This document shows positions 7,632-21,367 of a DNA stretch of 64,000 nt, piece by piece (position 1 is the first letter of the stretch; every line of letters starts with the position of its first letter). The position numbers and the translations under genes were made by a program. The stretch comes from Dyella mobilis (GTDB lineage: Bacteria > Pseudomonadota > Gammaproteobacteria > Xanthomonadales > Rhodanobacteraceae), in NCBI RefSeq assembly GCF_016904945.1, contig NZ_JADIKF010000033.1, forward strand, positions 62,001 through 126,000, given 5' to 3'. The notes under the pieces were generated by a model. The model had not been told where the DNA came from, did no database searches, and saw nothing but the letters and a program-made list of their open reading frames with translations.

Positions 7632-8759
7632 ATGCCCATTTCCGCTCTGCTTGCCCTCGAAGACGGCAGCGTGTTTCACGGCCAAGCCGTGGGCGCGACT
7701 GGTGAGACCGTCGGAGAGGTGGTTTTCAACACGGCGATGACGGGCTACCAGGAGATCCTCACCGATCCATCCTATGCCCGTCAGATCGTTACCCTGACCT
7801 ATCCCCACATTGGCAATACCGGTTGCAACGCGGAAGACGAAGAATCTTCGGCCGTCCATACCGCCGGCCTGATCGTGCGCGACGTGCCACGACGCGCCAG
7901 CAATTGGCGCAGCACCGAAAGCCTGCCCGATTACCTCAAGCGCCACGGTATCGTGGCCATCGCCGGCATTGATACGCGGCGCCTTACCCGCATCCTGCGC
8001 GACAAGGGCGCACTAAACGGCTGCATCGTGGCCGGCGAGTCGATCGACGCCGACGCCGCATTGGCCAAGGCACGCGCCTTCCCCGGCCTCAACGGCATGG
8101 ACCTGGCCAAGGTGGTCAGCGTGACCGAGCCTTATAGCTGGAACGAGGGTGTGTACGACCTTGACCGCACGGTTTTCAACCAGCCGGCCCGGCGCTTCAA
8201 AGTCGTGGCGTACGATTTCGGCGTAAAGCGCAACATTCTGCGCCTGCTCGCCGAACAGGGCTGCGATATCACCGTGGTGCCGGCGCAGACCCCGGCGGCC
8301 AAGGTGCTGGCGATGAAACCCGATGGCGTGTTTCTCTCCAACGGTCCTGGCGATCCGGCCGCCTGCGATTACGCGATTGCCGCCACGCGCGAATTCCTGG
8401 ATGCGAAGATCCCGCTGTTCGGCATCTGCCTAGGCCACCAGATCATGGGTGCTGCCGTTGGCGCGAAGACGCTGAAGATGAAGTTCGGCCACCACGGCGC
8501 GAATCATCCGGTGAAGGATCACGACGACGGCCGCGTGCTGATCACTTCGCAGAATCATGGTTTCGCGGTGGATGTCGCGACGCTGCCCAGCAACGTCCGC
8601 GTCACGCACACCTCGCTGTTCGATGGTTCGCTGCAAGGTTTTGCACTGACCGATCGTCCGGCCTTCTGCTTCCAGGGGCACCCGGAAGCGAGCCCTGGGC
8701 CGCACGACATTGGTTACCTGTTTGATCGTTTTGCCAAGCTGATGCAGGAGGCCCGCTGA
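7632..8759 (+). CDS. carA: Carbamoyl-phosphate synthase small subunit
   Basis: The glutaminase subunit supplies ammonia to CarB for carbamoyl phosphate, shared by arginine and pyrimidine synthesis. The 375-residue length is standard. The N-terminal CPSase small-chain domain opens with [13 protein letters not shown]; the class I amidotransferase domain has the nucleophile in FGICLGHQ (C266) and the His/Glu pair in QGHPEAS (H350, E352). Its TGA is followed by one base and then the carB ATG. Expression probably starts at 7512-7540 through a hairpin leader. Confidence 0.98.
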   Translation: MPISALLALEDGSVFHGQAVGATGETVGEVVFNTAMTGYQEILTDPSYARQIVTLTYPHIGNTGCNAEDEESSAVHTAGLIVRDVPRRASNWRSTESLPDYLKRHGIVAIAGIDTRRLTRILRDKGALNGCIVAGESIDADAALAKARAFPGLNGMDLAKVVSVTEPYSWNEGVYDLDRTVFNQPARRFKVVAYDFGVKRNILRLLAEQGCDITVVPAQTPAAKVLAMKPDGVFLSNGPGDPAACDYAIAATREFLDAKIPLFGICLGHQIMGAAVGAKTLKMKFGHHGANHPVKDHDDGRVLITSQNHGFAVDVATLPSNVRVTHTSLFDGSLQGFALTDRPAFCFQGHPEASPGPHDIGYLFDRFAKLMQEAR

Positions 8760-8760
8760 G

Positions 8761-11984
<3,224 letters not shown>

Positions 11985-11988
<4 letters not shown>

Positions 11989-12461
11989 GTCGCGCCCCCA
12001 TCACCAAAATTGGTTCGGAGCGTTTGCGTGGCGAGCTGGATCACCTGAAGTCGGTCAAGCGCCCGAAGATCATCGCGGACATCGCCGAGGCGCGCGCTCA
12101 CGGCGACTTGAAGGAAAACGCCGAATACCATGCGGCACGCGAGCAGCAGAGCTTTATCGAAGGCCGGATTGCCGAACTGGAAGCGGCGCTGTCCACCGCT
12201 GAAGTGATCGACGTGTCGCGCCTGAGTGCCGGCAACAAGGTGGTGTTCGGCGCCACGGTAAATCTGGAAGATGAAGACAGCGGCGAGGCGGTGACCTACC
12301 AGATCGTGGGTGATCTGGAGGCCGACATCAAGCAGCGTCTCATCGCGGTCTCGTCCCCGATCGCGCGCGCCCTGATCGGCAAAAGCGCCGGCGACAGTTT
12401 CGAGTTCAAGGCACCCAACGGTGTGAAGCGCTACGAGATTACCGGCGTCAGCTACGAGTGA
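11985..12461 (+). CDS. greA: Transcription elongation factor GreA
   Basis: GreA enters the RNA polymerase secondary channel and stimulates cleavage of backtracked transcripts. The 158 residues show the N-terminal coiled coil with the acidic tip [12 protein letters not shown] (near residues 41-52) that reaches the active site, and a C-terminal FKBP-like domain ending in [13 protein letters not shown]. The ATG overlaps the carB stop (ATGA at 11985-11988), so it is the third gene of a carA-carB-greA operon, an arrangement common in gammaproteobacteria. Two hairpins and a T-tract follow immediately. Confidence 0.98.
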
Positions 12462-12467
12462 ACGATG

Positions 12468-12534
12468 CGATCTGCCTCCTTGGCAGATCGTGCAAAAGAT
12501 AGGCCGGGTTTCGTGTTCGAAGCCCGGCTTTTTT
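12468..12534 (+). terminator. Terminator of the carAB-greA operon
   Basis: A perfect 9-bp hairpin (CGATCTGCC 12468-12476, GGCAGATCG 12482-12490) is followed by a second stem (GCCGGGTTT 12503-12511, AAGCCCGGC 12520-12528) and TTTTTT at 12529-12534: a canonical intrinsic terminator reinforced by an upstream hairpin. Confidence 0.9.
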
Positions 12535-12537
12535 GTT

Positions 12538-13317
12538 TCAGCGCACCTGCGGATTGAAACCGCTGATGAGCGGGGCGGCGCGTTGGGGATCGTCTTGGGC
12601 CGGGTTGTAGACCAGCAGGATCCGCAGGTCGATCAAAATGTGCATCAGGATAGGCAATGCCAAGCCTCCGGACAGAATGGCAAGCATGCCGAATACCGCA
12701 CCGGCCGTCGTTGTTTCCAGTACACCGCGTTTGCCTTGATAGACGTGGCCCAGGCCGAACGCCAGCGAGCTGAGTACCCATGCCCAGATCAGTCCCGTGC
12801 CCGGGCCGCCGATCAGCTGGCCGCGGAAATACTGCAGCAGGAAACCTCGGTAAAGCAGTTCCTCGCCAATGCCCCCGCTCAGGCTCAGCAACACCCACCA
12901 CCGGCGCTCCTGTCTGGATACAGGCAACATGAAGCGAACGAGGGAGGCCAGGTAGGCTTCCAGATAAGCCTTGCGAATGCGCTTGCGGAATACGCACTGG
13001 ATACTTGGCCACAGCACCCACGCAAACAGCAGAGCGATAAGTGCGCTCGCCGCCATCGAAATCACCGAATGGCGATCCAGCCAGGGAGCGTCTGTATGAC
13101 TGCGCGCAATGATCAGCAGCGTATCGAGTGGCGCGATGGCCAACGCAATGATCACGAATACCGAAGTGGCGAGCACACTGCGGCGATACAGTGCCAAACG
13201 CGCGGCAGTGCTGCTGAAACGTTTCAGGTGCTGCATGGCAGGCAGGTCGATCAAGGGAAAGACAAACACCAGCGCGACGGCAAACACGTCCTGCATCAGG
13301 CCCAGATACTCATGCAT
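12538..13317 (-). CDS. CPBP-family intramembrane metalloprotease
   Basis: A 259-residue polytopic membrane protein of the CAAX protease/bacteriocin-processing (Abi, CPBP) family. The three catalytic motifs are in order: GEELLYRGF (EExxxR), FGLGHVYQG (FxxxH) and HILIDL (HxxxD). The substrate is unknown; bacterial members are implicated in peptide processing or self-immunity. I chose the internal ATG (MHEYLGLMQ); GTG two codons upstream is an alternative with a better-placed GGAAG. The longer frame to 13749 only shadows the divergent SDR gene. It converges with greA and shares the terminator region. Confidence 0.9.
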   Translation of the reverse strand: MHEYLGLMQDVFAVALVFVFPLIDLPAMQHLKRFSSTAARLALYRRSVLATSVFVIIALAIAPLDTLLIIARSHTDAPWLDRHSVISMAASALIALLFAWVLWPSIQCVFRKRIRKAYLEAYLASLVRFMLPVSRQERRWWVLLSLSGGIGEELLYRGFLLQYFRGQLIGGPGTGLIWAWVLSSLAFGLGHVYQGKRGVLETTTAGAVFGMLAILSGGLALPILMHILIDLRILLVYNPAQDDPQRAAPLISGFNPQVR

Positions 13318-13428
13318 GTCCACGAGACTTCCCCCGCAACACGGTCGCGCGTAAGTTACCGGTGAATCGGGCTGCCGCTGGCAGTCTTGCACAATCCCTG
13401 CCGCCTGGCAGCGATGAGGACGATTTCC

Positions 13429-14175
13429 ATGGGAAAAGTGGTCGTGATCACCGGCGCAAGCCGCGGCATTGGCAGGGCTACGGCACGTCTGCTGGCGGCG
13501 GACGGCTGGTCTGTCGGCGTCAATTTCGCACAGAACGAAGCGAAGGCGCAGGAGACCGCGGACGACATTCGCAAGCTGGGCGGACAGGCGCTGGCGGTGC
13601 GCGGCAACGTCGCCGACGAGGTTGATGTGGTGGCTGTGTTCGATGCGGTGGAATCTGCCTTCGGCGTCGTGGACGCGCTGGTCAACAATGCAGGCATCGT
13701 CGCGCCGTCGATGCCGCTGGCCGACATGAGCATCGATCGGCTCAGGCACGTGTTCGACGTCAACATACTTGGCGCTTACCTATGCGCACGCGAGGCATCC
13801 CGACGCATGTGCAAAGGGCGCGGGGGAAACGGCGGCGCGATCGTGAATGTGTCTTCGGCGGCGGCGAGGTTGGGGTCGCCTCACGAGTATGTGGACTATG
13901 CGGGATCGAAGGGCGCGATCGATACGCTCACCATCGGGCTGGCCAAGGAGCTCGCTTCCGAGGGCGTGCGCGTGAACGCAGTTCGTCCGGGGCTTATCGA
14001 TACCGAGATCCATGCCAGCGGGGGACGCCCGGATCGGGCGGCGGTGCTGGGTGCGCAAACGCCGCTGGCGCGCGCCGGTACGGCCGACGAAGTGGCCCAG
14101 GCCATCGCGTGGTTGCTGAGTGACGCGGCGTCGTATGTGACGGGGGCGTTGCTGGATGTCAGCGGCGGCCGCTGA
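13429..14175 (+). CDS. Short-chain dehydrogenase/reductase (SDR)
   Basis: A 248-residue classical SDR resembling 3-oxoacyl-ACP reductase or glucose 1-dehydrogenase. The cofactor loop is GASRGIGRATA (residues 8-18), NNAG is near 88, and the catalytic Ser-Tyr-Lys are in VNVSS and YAGSK. Basic and neutral residues after strand 2 (NFAQNEAK) suggest NADP(H), but that is a guess. The specific substrate cannot be read. ATG 13429 has GAGGA at 13416-13420, 8 nt upstream, whereas the earlier in-frame ATG at 13414 lies inside that site. The gene is divergent from the CPBP protease and ends before a bidirectional terminator shared with rpmJ. Confidence 0.92.
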   Translation: MGKVVVITGASRGIGRATARLLAADGWSVGVNFAQNEAKAQETADDIRKLGGQALAVRGNVADEVDVVAVFDAVESAFGVVDALVNNAGIVAPSMPLADMSIDRLRHVFDVNILGAYLCAREASRRMCKGRGGNGGAIVNVSSAAARLGSPHEYVDYAGSKGAIDTLTIGLAKELASEGVRVNAVRPGLIDTEIHASGGRPDRAAVLGAQTPLARAGTADEVAQAIAWLLSDAASYVTGALLDVSGGR

Positions 14176-14213
14176 CTCGATCGGGCCGTCTTTTATGAGA
14201 GATGGCCGGGCAT

Positions 14214-14242
14214 AAAAAAAGCCGCTTTGCAGCGGCTTTTTT
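14214..14242. terminator. Bidirectional terminator between SDR gene and rpmJ
   Basis: AAAAAAA (14214-14220), stem GCCGCT-TTGC-AGCGGC (14221-14236), TTTTTT (14237-14242). The symmetric A and T tracts make it work on both strands, ending the SDR transcript and, on the minus strand, rpmJ. Confidence 0.93.
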
Positions 14243-14261
14243 CAGATATTCGCAACAGCGA

Positions 14262-14387
14262 TCAACGCTGACGCGCCTTGAAGCGCGGGTTGCTCTTGCA
14301 GATCACGAACACTTTGCCGCGACGGCGCACAACCTTGCAGTCACGGTGCCGCTGCTTGGCGGACTTCAAAGAGGAAAGCACCTTCAC
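14262..14387 (-). CDS. rpmJ: 50S ribosomal protein L36, C-minus (type B)
   Basis: A 41-residue gene. It reads [17 protein letters not shown], then [18 protein letters not shown], matching the YkgO-like L36. Only C17 and C30 remain, so the CxxC...C...H zinc ribbon of type A L36 is missing, which is the zinc-independent form. The start is GTG 14387 with AGGAG 7 nt upstream. It is basic throughout (12 Arg/Lys), as expected for an rRNA-binding peptide. It lies 63 nt downstream of the lysR stop on the same strand and ends at the shared bidirectional terminator. Confidence 0.95.
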   Translation of the reverse strand: MKVLSSLKSAKQRHRDCKVVRRRGKVFVICKSNPRFKARQR

Positions 14388-14450
14388 GGCAGGCTCCTGA
14401 AACGATGTGAGACGAAGAAAGCGCGAAAGTATAACTACTTGAATCGCTTA

Positions 14451-15362
14451 TCACAAGCCCAGCGCTTTCTTGGCGTCCGTGACCGTTTCAAGGAACTGCA
14501 GCACCACGGGCGCGGGGTTCTCGGTCCGGCTGGCCACGGCAAGCAACAGGTAGGCATCCGGGTCGACCAGCGGCACATAGCTTACCCCCGCCAGTTTCAC
14601 CACCTGCATGCTGGCCGGAATCAGCGCCAAGCCGATGCCGGCGGCCACCAGGGCCAGGAGGCCGTTGATCTGCTGGGCCTGCTGGCGTACCACCGGATGG
14701 AATCCGGCCTTGGAGGCCAGCCGCACCAGGCGGTCATATAGCGTAGCGGCCAGTTCGCGGGGTTGGATCACAAACGGCTCCCCGGCAACTTCGCCGAGCT
14801 CCAGGCTCGGACGGTCGGCCAATCGATGCCCGGAGGGCAGGGCAAGCAGCAGCGGCTCGCGATCGATAATGTCCAACCGCAGCGCCCGCGCATCGTCTTC
14901 GTGACTGGGCACGTCGCGTACGAAGCCGACGTCGATCTGGCCGGAACGCACCGCCGCAAATTGCGGCTCGGTGTACATCTCGCTTAGCCATAGCCGGATA
15001 TTGGGTGCTCGCTGTCCAAGCAGAAGCAAGGTTTGGGGCAGGGCCGGGTGGAAGGAAACCGAAACCGTATAAGCCAGCCTCAATTGGCCGCTGAAGCCGG
15101 CGGCGGCCTCGGTCACACGAATACGGGCATCGTCGGCCATGGCCAGGATCTGCCGGGCCTGCTCGAGAAACAGGCGCCCCGGCTCGGTCAGCGTAACGTT
15201 GCGTTTGTCTCGGTCCAGCAGGCGTATGCCCAGATCCTGCTCCAGGGCCTGGATCTGCTGTGAAAGCGGCGGCTGCGAAATGTGCAGGCGCTGCGCCGCG
15301 CGCGTAAAGCTCAGCTCTTCGGCGACAGCGATGAAGTAGCGCAACTGGCGAAAATCAAACAT
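14451..15362 (-). CDS. LysR-type transcriptional regulator
   Basis: A 303-residue LysR regulator. The N-terminal winged helix reads RQLRYFIAVAEELSFTRAAQRLHISQPPLSQQIQALE (recognition helix SQPPLSQQI; given here as a composite of adjacent short motifs), followed by an effector domain with GQLRLAY near residue 93, like CatM/BenM/CynR-type regulators. The effector is not readable. It sits downstream of, not divergent from, the FadH-like gene; a perfect palindrome at 15388-15403 lies 26 nt before its start and probably mediates autoregulation. A link to fatty-acid catabolism is inferred from the neighbours only. Confidence 0.93.
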   Translation of the reverse strand: MFDFRQLRYFIAVAEELSFTRAAQRLHISQPPLSQQIQALEQDLGIRLLDRDKRNVTLTEPGRLFLEQARQILAMADDARIRVTEAAAGFSGQLRLAYTVSVSFHPALPQTLLLLGQRAPNIRLWLSEMYTEPQFAAVRSGQIDVGFVRDVPSHEDDARALRLDIIDREPLLLALPSGHRLADRPSLELGEVAGEPFVIQPRELAATLYDRLVRLASKAGFHPVVRQQAQQINGLLALVAAGIGLALIPASMQVVKLAGVSYVPLVDPDAYLLLAVASRTENPAPVVLQFLETVTDAKKALGL

Positions 15363-15387
15363 ATATGACTTTCGTATAAATAGGGGC

Positions 15388-15403
15388 TCAAATATATATT
15401 TGA
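15388..15403. promoter_or_regulatory. Perfect 16-bp palindrome before lysR
   Basis: TCAAATATATATTTGA is an exact palindrome in an AT-rich patch inside high-GC DNA. LysR boxes are AT-rich dyads (T-N11-A), and this one contains T-N11-A spacings. It lies between plausible promoter elements on the minus strand, the TATTTA-like -10 being just downstream, so binding would block lysR transcription. Confidence 0.55.
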
Positions 15404-15595
15404 TTCTGTATCGCGTCGATCATAATATAGTCCCTGTCGCGGCACTGACCCCCTCCCCCCGAGTGCCGCTGACCCTCGCCCCGCAGCGACGCTACCCCCG
15501 CGGTATTCGGCATCCCTCCCCAGAGCCAATACCGACGCGTCGCTGGCGGGGCGCTTCCTTTTTCGCTTTTTGTATCAGTCGCTTGCAGAGCCCTG
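15404..15595. other. Intergenic region between fadH-like gene and lysR
   Basis: 192 nt with an AT-rich patch to about 15435 and GC-rich sequence after. A T-rich run (TTCCTTTTTCGCTTTTTG, about 15558-15574) reads as A-rich on the minus strand, so no terminator for the fadH-like gene is evident and read-through into lysR is possible. No gene seen. Confidence 0.4.
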
Positions 15596-17626
<2,031 letters not shown>

Positions 17627-17695
17627 TCAAACGATCGTATGAATGTGCCTGCTATGCATCCTGGGCGCAAGTGGTCCCGGCGCGGCAGGTGACGC

Positions 17696-17953
17696 TCAGG
17701 GCAGCAATTGTCGTACCAGTGAAATGTATTGCCGCCTGGCTTCGTCCTGGGAGATGCCCTTGAAATTGGCCCAGGCTTCTTTCTTGGCGGTGCCGATGAA
17801 ATCGAAGAAGCCCGGTTCGCAACCGTGGACGTCGCCGCAGGTGGCCTGCTTATAGAGCGCGTAAAGCCGCAGCAGGGTGTCGTTGTCAGGCCGTTCGCCC
17901 AGTTGCTTGATGTCCGCAGCGGCTTGCTCGAACTCGCGTTGCAGATCATTCAT
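17696..17953 (-). CDS. Acyl-CoA-binding protein (ACBP)
   Basis: An 85-residue ACBP. The fold-defining segment LLRLYALYKQATCGD carries the Tyr and Lys that contact the acyl-CoA, and AKKEAWANFKGISQDEA matches helix 4. Length fits the eukaryotic-type 86-residue family, which is scattered among bacteria. It would bind and buffer long-chain acyl-CoA in the cytoplasm. I chose ATG 17953 (MNDLQREFEQAA); the frame extends to 18001 but adds a non-homologous stretch. Its position directly upstream of the FadH-like gene suggests a two-gene lipid-oxidation unit. No strong ribosome site is visible. Confidence 0.88.
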   Translation of the reverse strand: MNDLQREFEQAAADIKQLGERPDNDTLLRLYALYKQATCGDVHGCEPGFFDFIGTAKKEAWANFKGISQDEARRQYISLVRQLLP

Positions 17954-18061
17954 GACGGCTGGCTGACACGGCAAAGTGACTGATGAAGAAGCAGAAAGCA
18001 TGCGCCTGGAACCCCTGTAAACACGATAAGCTAAGCACTTCCCGTGCCATCAGGTCAGTCC

Positions 18062-18742
18062 ATGCAAACACGTCCGCCTGCGCCCGTACTCACCATCGAC
18101 GGACCTTCCGGATCGGGCAAAGGCACGATTAGCCGGCTGGTCGCCGAGCACCTGGGCTGGCGGCTGCTGGATTCCGGTGCGCTATACCGTGCGGTGGGCT
18201 ACGCGGCGGGGGCGGCCGGCCTGGATTTGTCCGATGCCGAGGCCGTTACCCGTTGTGCCGAAACCACCCGGATCCAATTCCGGGCGGCGCCTAATGATGG
18301 CGAAACGCGGGTGATCGTCAATGGCCACGATGCCACAGATGAGCTGCGGACAGAAACCGCGGGCGCGGCGGCCTCGGCGATTGCGTCGGTGCCATCCGTC
18401 CGTAAGGCCTTGGTGAACATGCAATTGAGCTTCCGCAAGCAGCCGGGGCTGGTGGCCGATGGCCGCGACATGGGGACGGTCATCTTCCCGGACGCCGCGT
18501 TCAAGGTGTTCCTGACCGCCAGCGCGGCCGAAAGGGCGAAAAGACGCTATAAGCAGTTGAAGGAAAAGGGACTGAGCGTTACACTTGCTACCCTTCAGAG
18601 CGAAATTGAAGCGCGTGATGCCCGCGATGCCTCGCGAGCCGTCGCACCGCTCAAGCCCGCCGCCGATGCAGTGCTGGTCGATACCACCGGCATGGGGATC
18701 GAAGACGTGGTCGCTAAAGTTCTGGCCGTCGTAAAACCGTAA
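18062..18742 (+). CDS. cmk: Cytidylate kinase
   Basis: CMP/dCMP kinase using ATP, in pyrimidine salvage and turnover. The 226-residue protein has the P-loop [10 protein letters not shown] (near residues 13-22), the CMP-binding [12 protein letters not shown], and the signature [15 protein letters not shown] near 138. ATG 18062 is preferred to an upstream in-frame GTG at 18044, because only the former has an AGG at a workable distance (18052-18054). It is followed by rpsA after 161 nt with a perfect 20-nt palindrome, the usual cmk-rpsA-ihfB order. Confidence 0.97.
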   Translation: MQTRPPAPVLTIDGPSGSGKGTISRLVAEHLGWRLLDSGALYRAVGYAAGAAGLDLSDAEAVTRCAETTRIQFRAAPNDGETRVIVNGHDATDELRTETAGAAASAIASVPSVRKALVNMQLSFRKQPGLVADGRDMGTVIFPDAAFKVFLTASAAERAKRRYKQLKEKGLSVTLATLQSEIEARDARDASRAVAPLKPAADAVLVDTTGMGIEDVVAKVLAVVKP

Positions 18743-18764
18743 AGCGGTTGCGGCGGCTTTGGTG

Positions 18765-18788
18765 CTTCATGCCGCGGCATGAAGTTTT
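18765..18788 (+). other. Perfect palindrome hairpin between cmk and rpsA
   Basis: CTTCATGCC-GC-GGCATGAAG (18765-18784) followed by TTTT (18785-18788). It can form a 9-bp stem with a tiny loop, likely a partial terminator or part of the rpsA regulatory leader. Confidence 0.5.
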
Positions 18789-18903
18789 GGGTCAACGGTG
18801 CCAGGGAGCGATCCCGCAACACCCACAACCGGTGGGCCTGCCCGCGCACATACATCCGACGGCGTGCACAGGGTCAGGGCCTTTTCTTATTTCTGGAATC
18901 AAC

Positions 18904-20577
18904 ATGACTGAAAGTTTTGCCGAGCTGTTTGAACAGAGCCAACAGGCCATCTCCAAGCTGAAGCCGGGCGCCATCGTCACCGGTATCGTTGTGGAAATCC
19001 GCAACGACGTCGTCGTGATCAACGCAGGCCTGAAGAGCGAAGGCATCGTCCCGATCGAGCAGTTCAAGGACGAGAAGGGCGAGTTGGAAGTGCAGGTTGG
19101 CGATGAGGTGAAGGTTGCCCTCGACGCCCTGGAAGACGGTTTCGGCGAGACCAAGCTCTCCCGCGAGAAGGCCAAGCGTTCCATGGTATGGGACGACCTC
19201 GAGCAGGCCTTCGACAAGGAAGAGACCATCACCGGCATGATCTCCGGCAAGGTCAAGGGCGGCTTCACCGTCGACATCAAGGACGTCCGCGCATTCCTGC
19301 CGGGCTCGCTGGTCGACGTGCGTCCGGTGCGCGATCCGGTGTACCTGGAAGGCAAGGCGCTTGAGTTCAAGATCATCAAGCTGGACCGCAAGCGCAACAA
19401 CGTCGTTGTCAGCCGCCGCGCCGTCGTCGAGACCGAGTTCTCCGAAGAGCGCGAGAAGCTGCTGGAGCGCCTGACCGAAGGCGCCGTGGTGAAGGGCACG
19501 GTCAAGAACCTCACCGACTACGGTGCGTTCGTGGACCTGGGCGGCATCGACGGCCTGCTGCACATCACCGACATGGCGTGGAAGCGCGTGCGTCATCCGT
19601 CCGAAGTCGTCAATGTCGGCGACGAGTTGGACGTGCGCGTGCTGAAGTACGACCGCGAGCGCAACCGCGTATCGCTGGGTCTGAAGCAGCTGGGCGACGA
19701 TCCGTGGGTGAACATCTCGCGTCGCTACCCGGTCGGCAGCCGCCTGTTCGGCAAGGTCTCCAACGTCACCGATTACGGCTGCTTCGTCGAGATCGAGCCG
19801 GGCGTCGAAGGTCTGGTCCACGTTTCCGAAATGGATTGGACCAACAAGAACGTCAATCCGGCCAAGGTCGTGCAGGTTGGCGATGAGACCGAAGTGATGG
19901 TGCTGGACGTGGATGAAGAGCGTCGCCGCATCTCGCTGGGTATCAAGCAGACCCGCTCGAATCCGTGGGAAGCGTTCGCAGCGATGCACAAGAAGAACGA
20001 CAAGGTGTCCGGTCAGATCAAGTCGATCACCGACTTCGGCATCTTCATCGGTCTGGATGGCGGCATCGATGGTCTGGTCCACCTGTCCGACATCTCCTGG
20101 CAGGCTTCCGGCGAAGACCTCGTGCGCAACTTCAAGAAGGGCGACGAGATCGAGGCCGTGGTGCTGGCAGTGGATCCGGAGCGCGAGCGCATCTCGCTCG
20201 GCATCAAGCAGATGGAGCAGGATCCGTTCGGTCACTTCATGGCCGTCCATGCCCGCGGCACCATCGTCAACGGTACCGTGAAGGAAGTGGACGCCAAGGG
20301 TGCGGTGATCGATCTCGGTGACGGCGTCGAAGGCTATCTGCGCGCCAACGACATTGCCAAGGAGCGCATCGAAGATGCTACGCAGCATCTGAAGGTGGGC
20401 GACAAGGTCGAAGCCAAGTTCACCGGTATGGACCGCAAGGGTCGCCAGTTGTCGCTGTCGATCCGCGCCAAGGACGAGGAAGAGCTGCAAGATGCGATGG
20501 CGGAATACTCCAGCGCGTCCGGTGGCACGACCAAGCTTGGTGCGCTGCTGAAAGAGCAGCTCAACAAGGCTGATTGA
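18904..20577 (+). CDS. rpsA: 30S ribosomal protein S1
   Basis: S1 binds mRNA and promotes initiation on structured or weak-SD messages. The 557 residues equal E. coli S1 in length and hold six S1/OB domains, recognisable by repeats such as [37 protein letters not shown] and [22 protein letters not shown] 18904 begins [12 protein letters not shown]; a frame extending to 18748 is not supported. Only a weak GGAA lies upstream, in an AT-rich context. E. coli rpsA also lacks a strong SD and is autoregulated by S1, so the same control is plausible here. A 10-bp hairpin (20591-20614) follows before ihfB. Confidence 0.98.
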   Translation: MTESFAELFEQSQQAISKLKPGAIVTGIVVEIRNDVVVINAGLKSEGIVPIEQFKDEKGELEVQVGDEVKVALDALEDGFGETKLSREKAKRSMVWDDLEQAFDKEETITGMISGKVKGGFTVDIKDVRAFLPGSLVDVRPVRDPVYLEGKALEFKIIKLDRKRNNVVVSRRAVVETEFSEEREKLLERLTEGAVVKGTVKNLTDYGAFVDLGGIDGLLHITDMAWKRVRHPSEVVNVGDELDVRVLKYDRERNRVSLGLKQLGDDPWVNISRRYPVGSRLFGKVSNVTDYGCFVEIEPGVEGLVHVSEMDWTNKNVNPAKVVQVGDETEVMVLDVDEERRRISLGIKQTRSNPWEAFAAMHKKNDKVSGQIKSITDFGIFIGLDGGIDGLVHLSDISWQASGEDLVRNFKKGDEIEAVVLAVDPERERISLGIKQMEQDPFGHFMAVHARGTIVNGTVKEVDAKGAVIDLGDGVEGYLRANDIAKERIEDATQHLKVGDKVEAKFTGMDRKGRQLSLSIRAKDEEELQDAMAEYSSASGGTTKLGALLKEQLNKAD

Positions 20578-20590
20578 TTAGTGCCTGCAG

Positions 20591-20614
20591 TGGGGCGGCG
20601 GTTGCGCCGCCCCA
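20591..20614 (+). other. Strong hairpin between rpsA and ihfB
   Basis: TGGGGCGGCG-GTTG-CGCCGCCCCA, a perfect 10-bp stem. No T-tract follows, so it more likely protects the rpsA 3' end or sets the rpsA:ihfB ratio than terminates fully. Confidence 0.55.
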
Positions 20615-20645
20615 ACTCGTTCCACGTCACGGACATTGGGGACCC

Positions 20646-20945
20646 ATGACCAAATCCGAGCTGATTGAGGCGCTGGCAAAGCGTCAGACCCACCTTGCGT
20701 TCGGCGACGTCGAGCTGGCGGTCAAAAACGTCATCGAACAGATGAGTCAGGCCCTGGCCAGCGGCGAGCGCATCGAAGTACGCGGTTTCGGCAGTTTTGC
20801 GCTGCACTACCGGCCCCCGCGCATGGGTCGCAATCCCAAAACCGGCGATGCAGTGGCGCTGCCGGGCAAGCACGTGCCGCATTTCAAGCCCGGCAAAGAG
20901 CTGCGCGAGCGCGTCAACATGCATCTGGAGCAGCAAGAAAGCTGA
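20646..20945 (+). CDS. ihfB: Integration host factor subunit beta
   Basis: IHF-beta forms a heterodimer with IHF-alpha (not in the window) that bends DNA at specific sites. The 99-residue protein has the HU/IHF core, with [20 protein letters not shown] followed by PKTGDAV (the DNA-intercalating beta arm; proline of RNPKTG) and [27 protein letters not shown] is a typical IHF-beta start; ATG 20646 has GGGGA at about 20637-20641. It lies in the usual cmk-rpsA-ihfB order and is closed by a terminator at 20973-21009. Confidence 0.97.
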   Translation: MTKSELIEALAKRQTHLAFGDVELAVKNVIEQMSQALASGERIEVRGFGSFALHYRPPRMGRNPKTGDAVALPGKHVPHFKPGKELRERVNMHLEQQES

Positions 20946-20972
20946 TCCTTTTTGCTTAAACGGTTATCCGAC

Positions 20973-21009
20973 AGGCAGGCGGCCTTGGGCTGGTCCTGCC
21001 TTTCTTTTT
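20973..21009 (+). terminator. Terminator after ihfB
   Basis: AGGCAGG (20973-20979) pairs with CCTGCCT (20995-21001) around a 15-nt GC-rich loop, followed by TTCTTTTT to 21009. Likely intrinsic terminator. Confidence 0.65.
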
Positions 21010-21103
21010 GCAAATTTTTGCGACGTTCGAAAATCGTGATTCTTGCTGAATTACTTGCATCGACCGCCTGTGCCGCCCCAAAGCAATCAGGTAAAGTCTG
21101 CCG

Positions 21104-21367
21104 ATGCGACTGATAGTCATGCTGCTATTGCTGTTGTTCATCGCCGGGGGAGTGGTGCTCGGGGCGCTCAATGCGGACCTCGTTGGCTACGATCTCGCGT
21201 TTGCACGCGTCCAGGTTCCCAAAGGGGCTGCTCTGCTGGCGATGCTGGCGCTCGGCTGGATCCTCGGCGGGCTGACGGCCTGGCTGGGCGTCACGACGCG
21301 ACATCACCGCGACCGGCGACGCGCCCAGAAAGCCGGGGGCGCGGCCAAGGCATCGAAAGCCCCATGA
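21104..21367 (+). CDS. lapA: LapA-family inner membrane protein
   Basis: An 87-residue protein of the LapA/DUF1049 (YciS) family, with two transmembrane helices (residues 1-20 and 42-65) and a basic cytoplasmic tail rich in Lys/Arg/Ala. LapA works with LapB at the inner membrane in lipopolysaccharide assembly control. N-D-L-V-G-Y-D-L matches the family's conserved NxxxVxLxL-like turn after helix 1. Its TGA overlaps the lapB ATG (ATGA at 21364-21367), as in other gammaproteobacteria. Confidence 0.9.
   Translation: MRLIVMLLLLLFIAGGVVLGALNADLVGYDLAFARVQVPKGAALLAMLALGWILGGLTAWLGVTTRHHRDRRRAQKAGGAAKASKAP

Noticed and set aside
13318..13749. A 144-codon N-terminal extension of the CPBP protease
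   Set aside because: It lies opposite the SDR gene, is not hydrophobic, and the membrane part of the protease begins near 13317.
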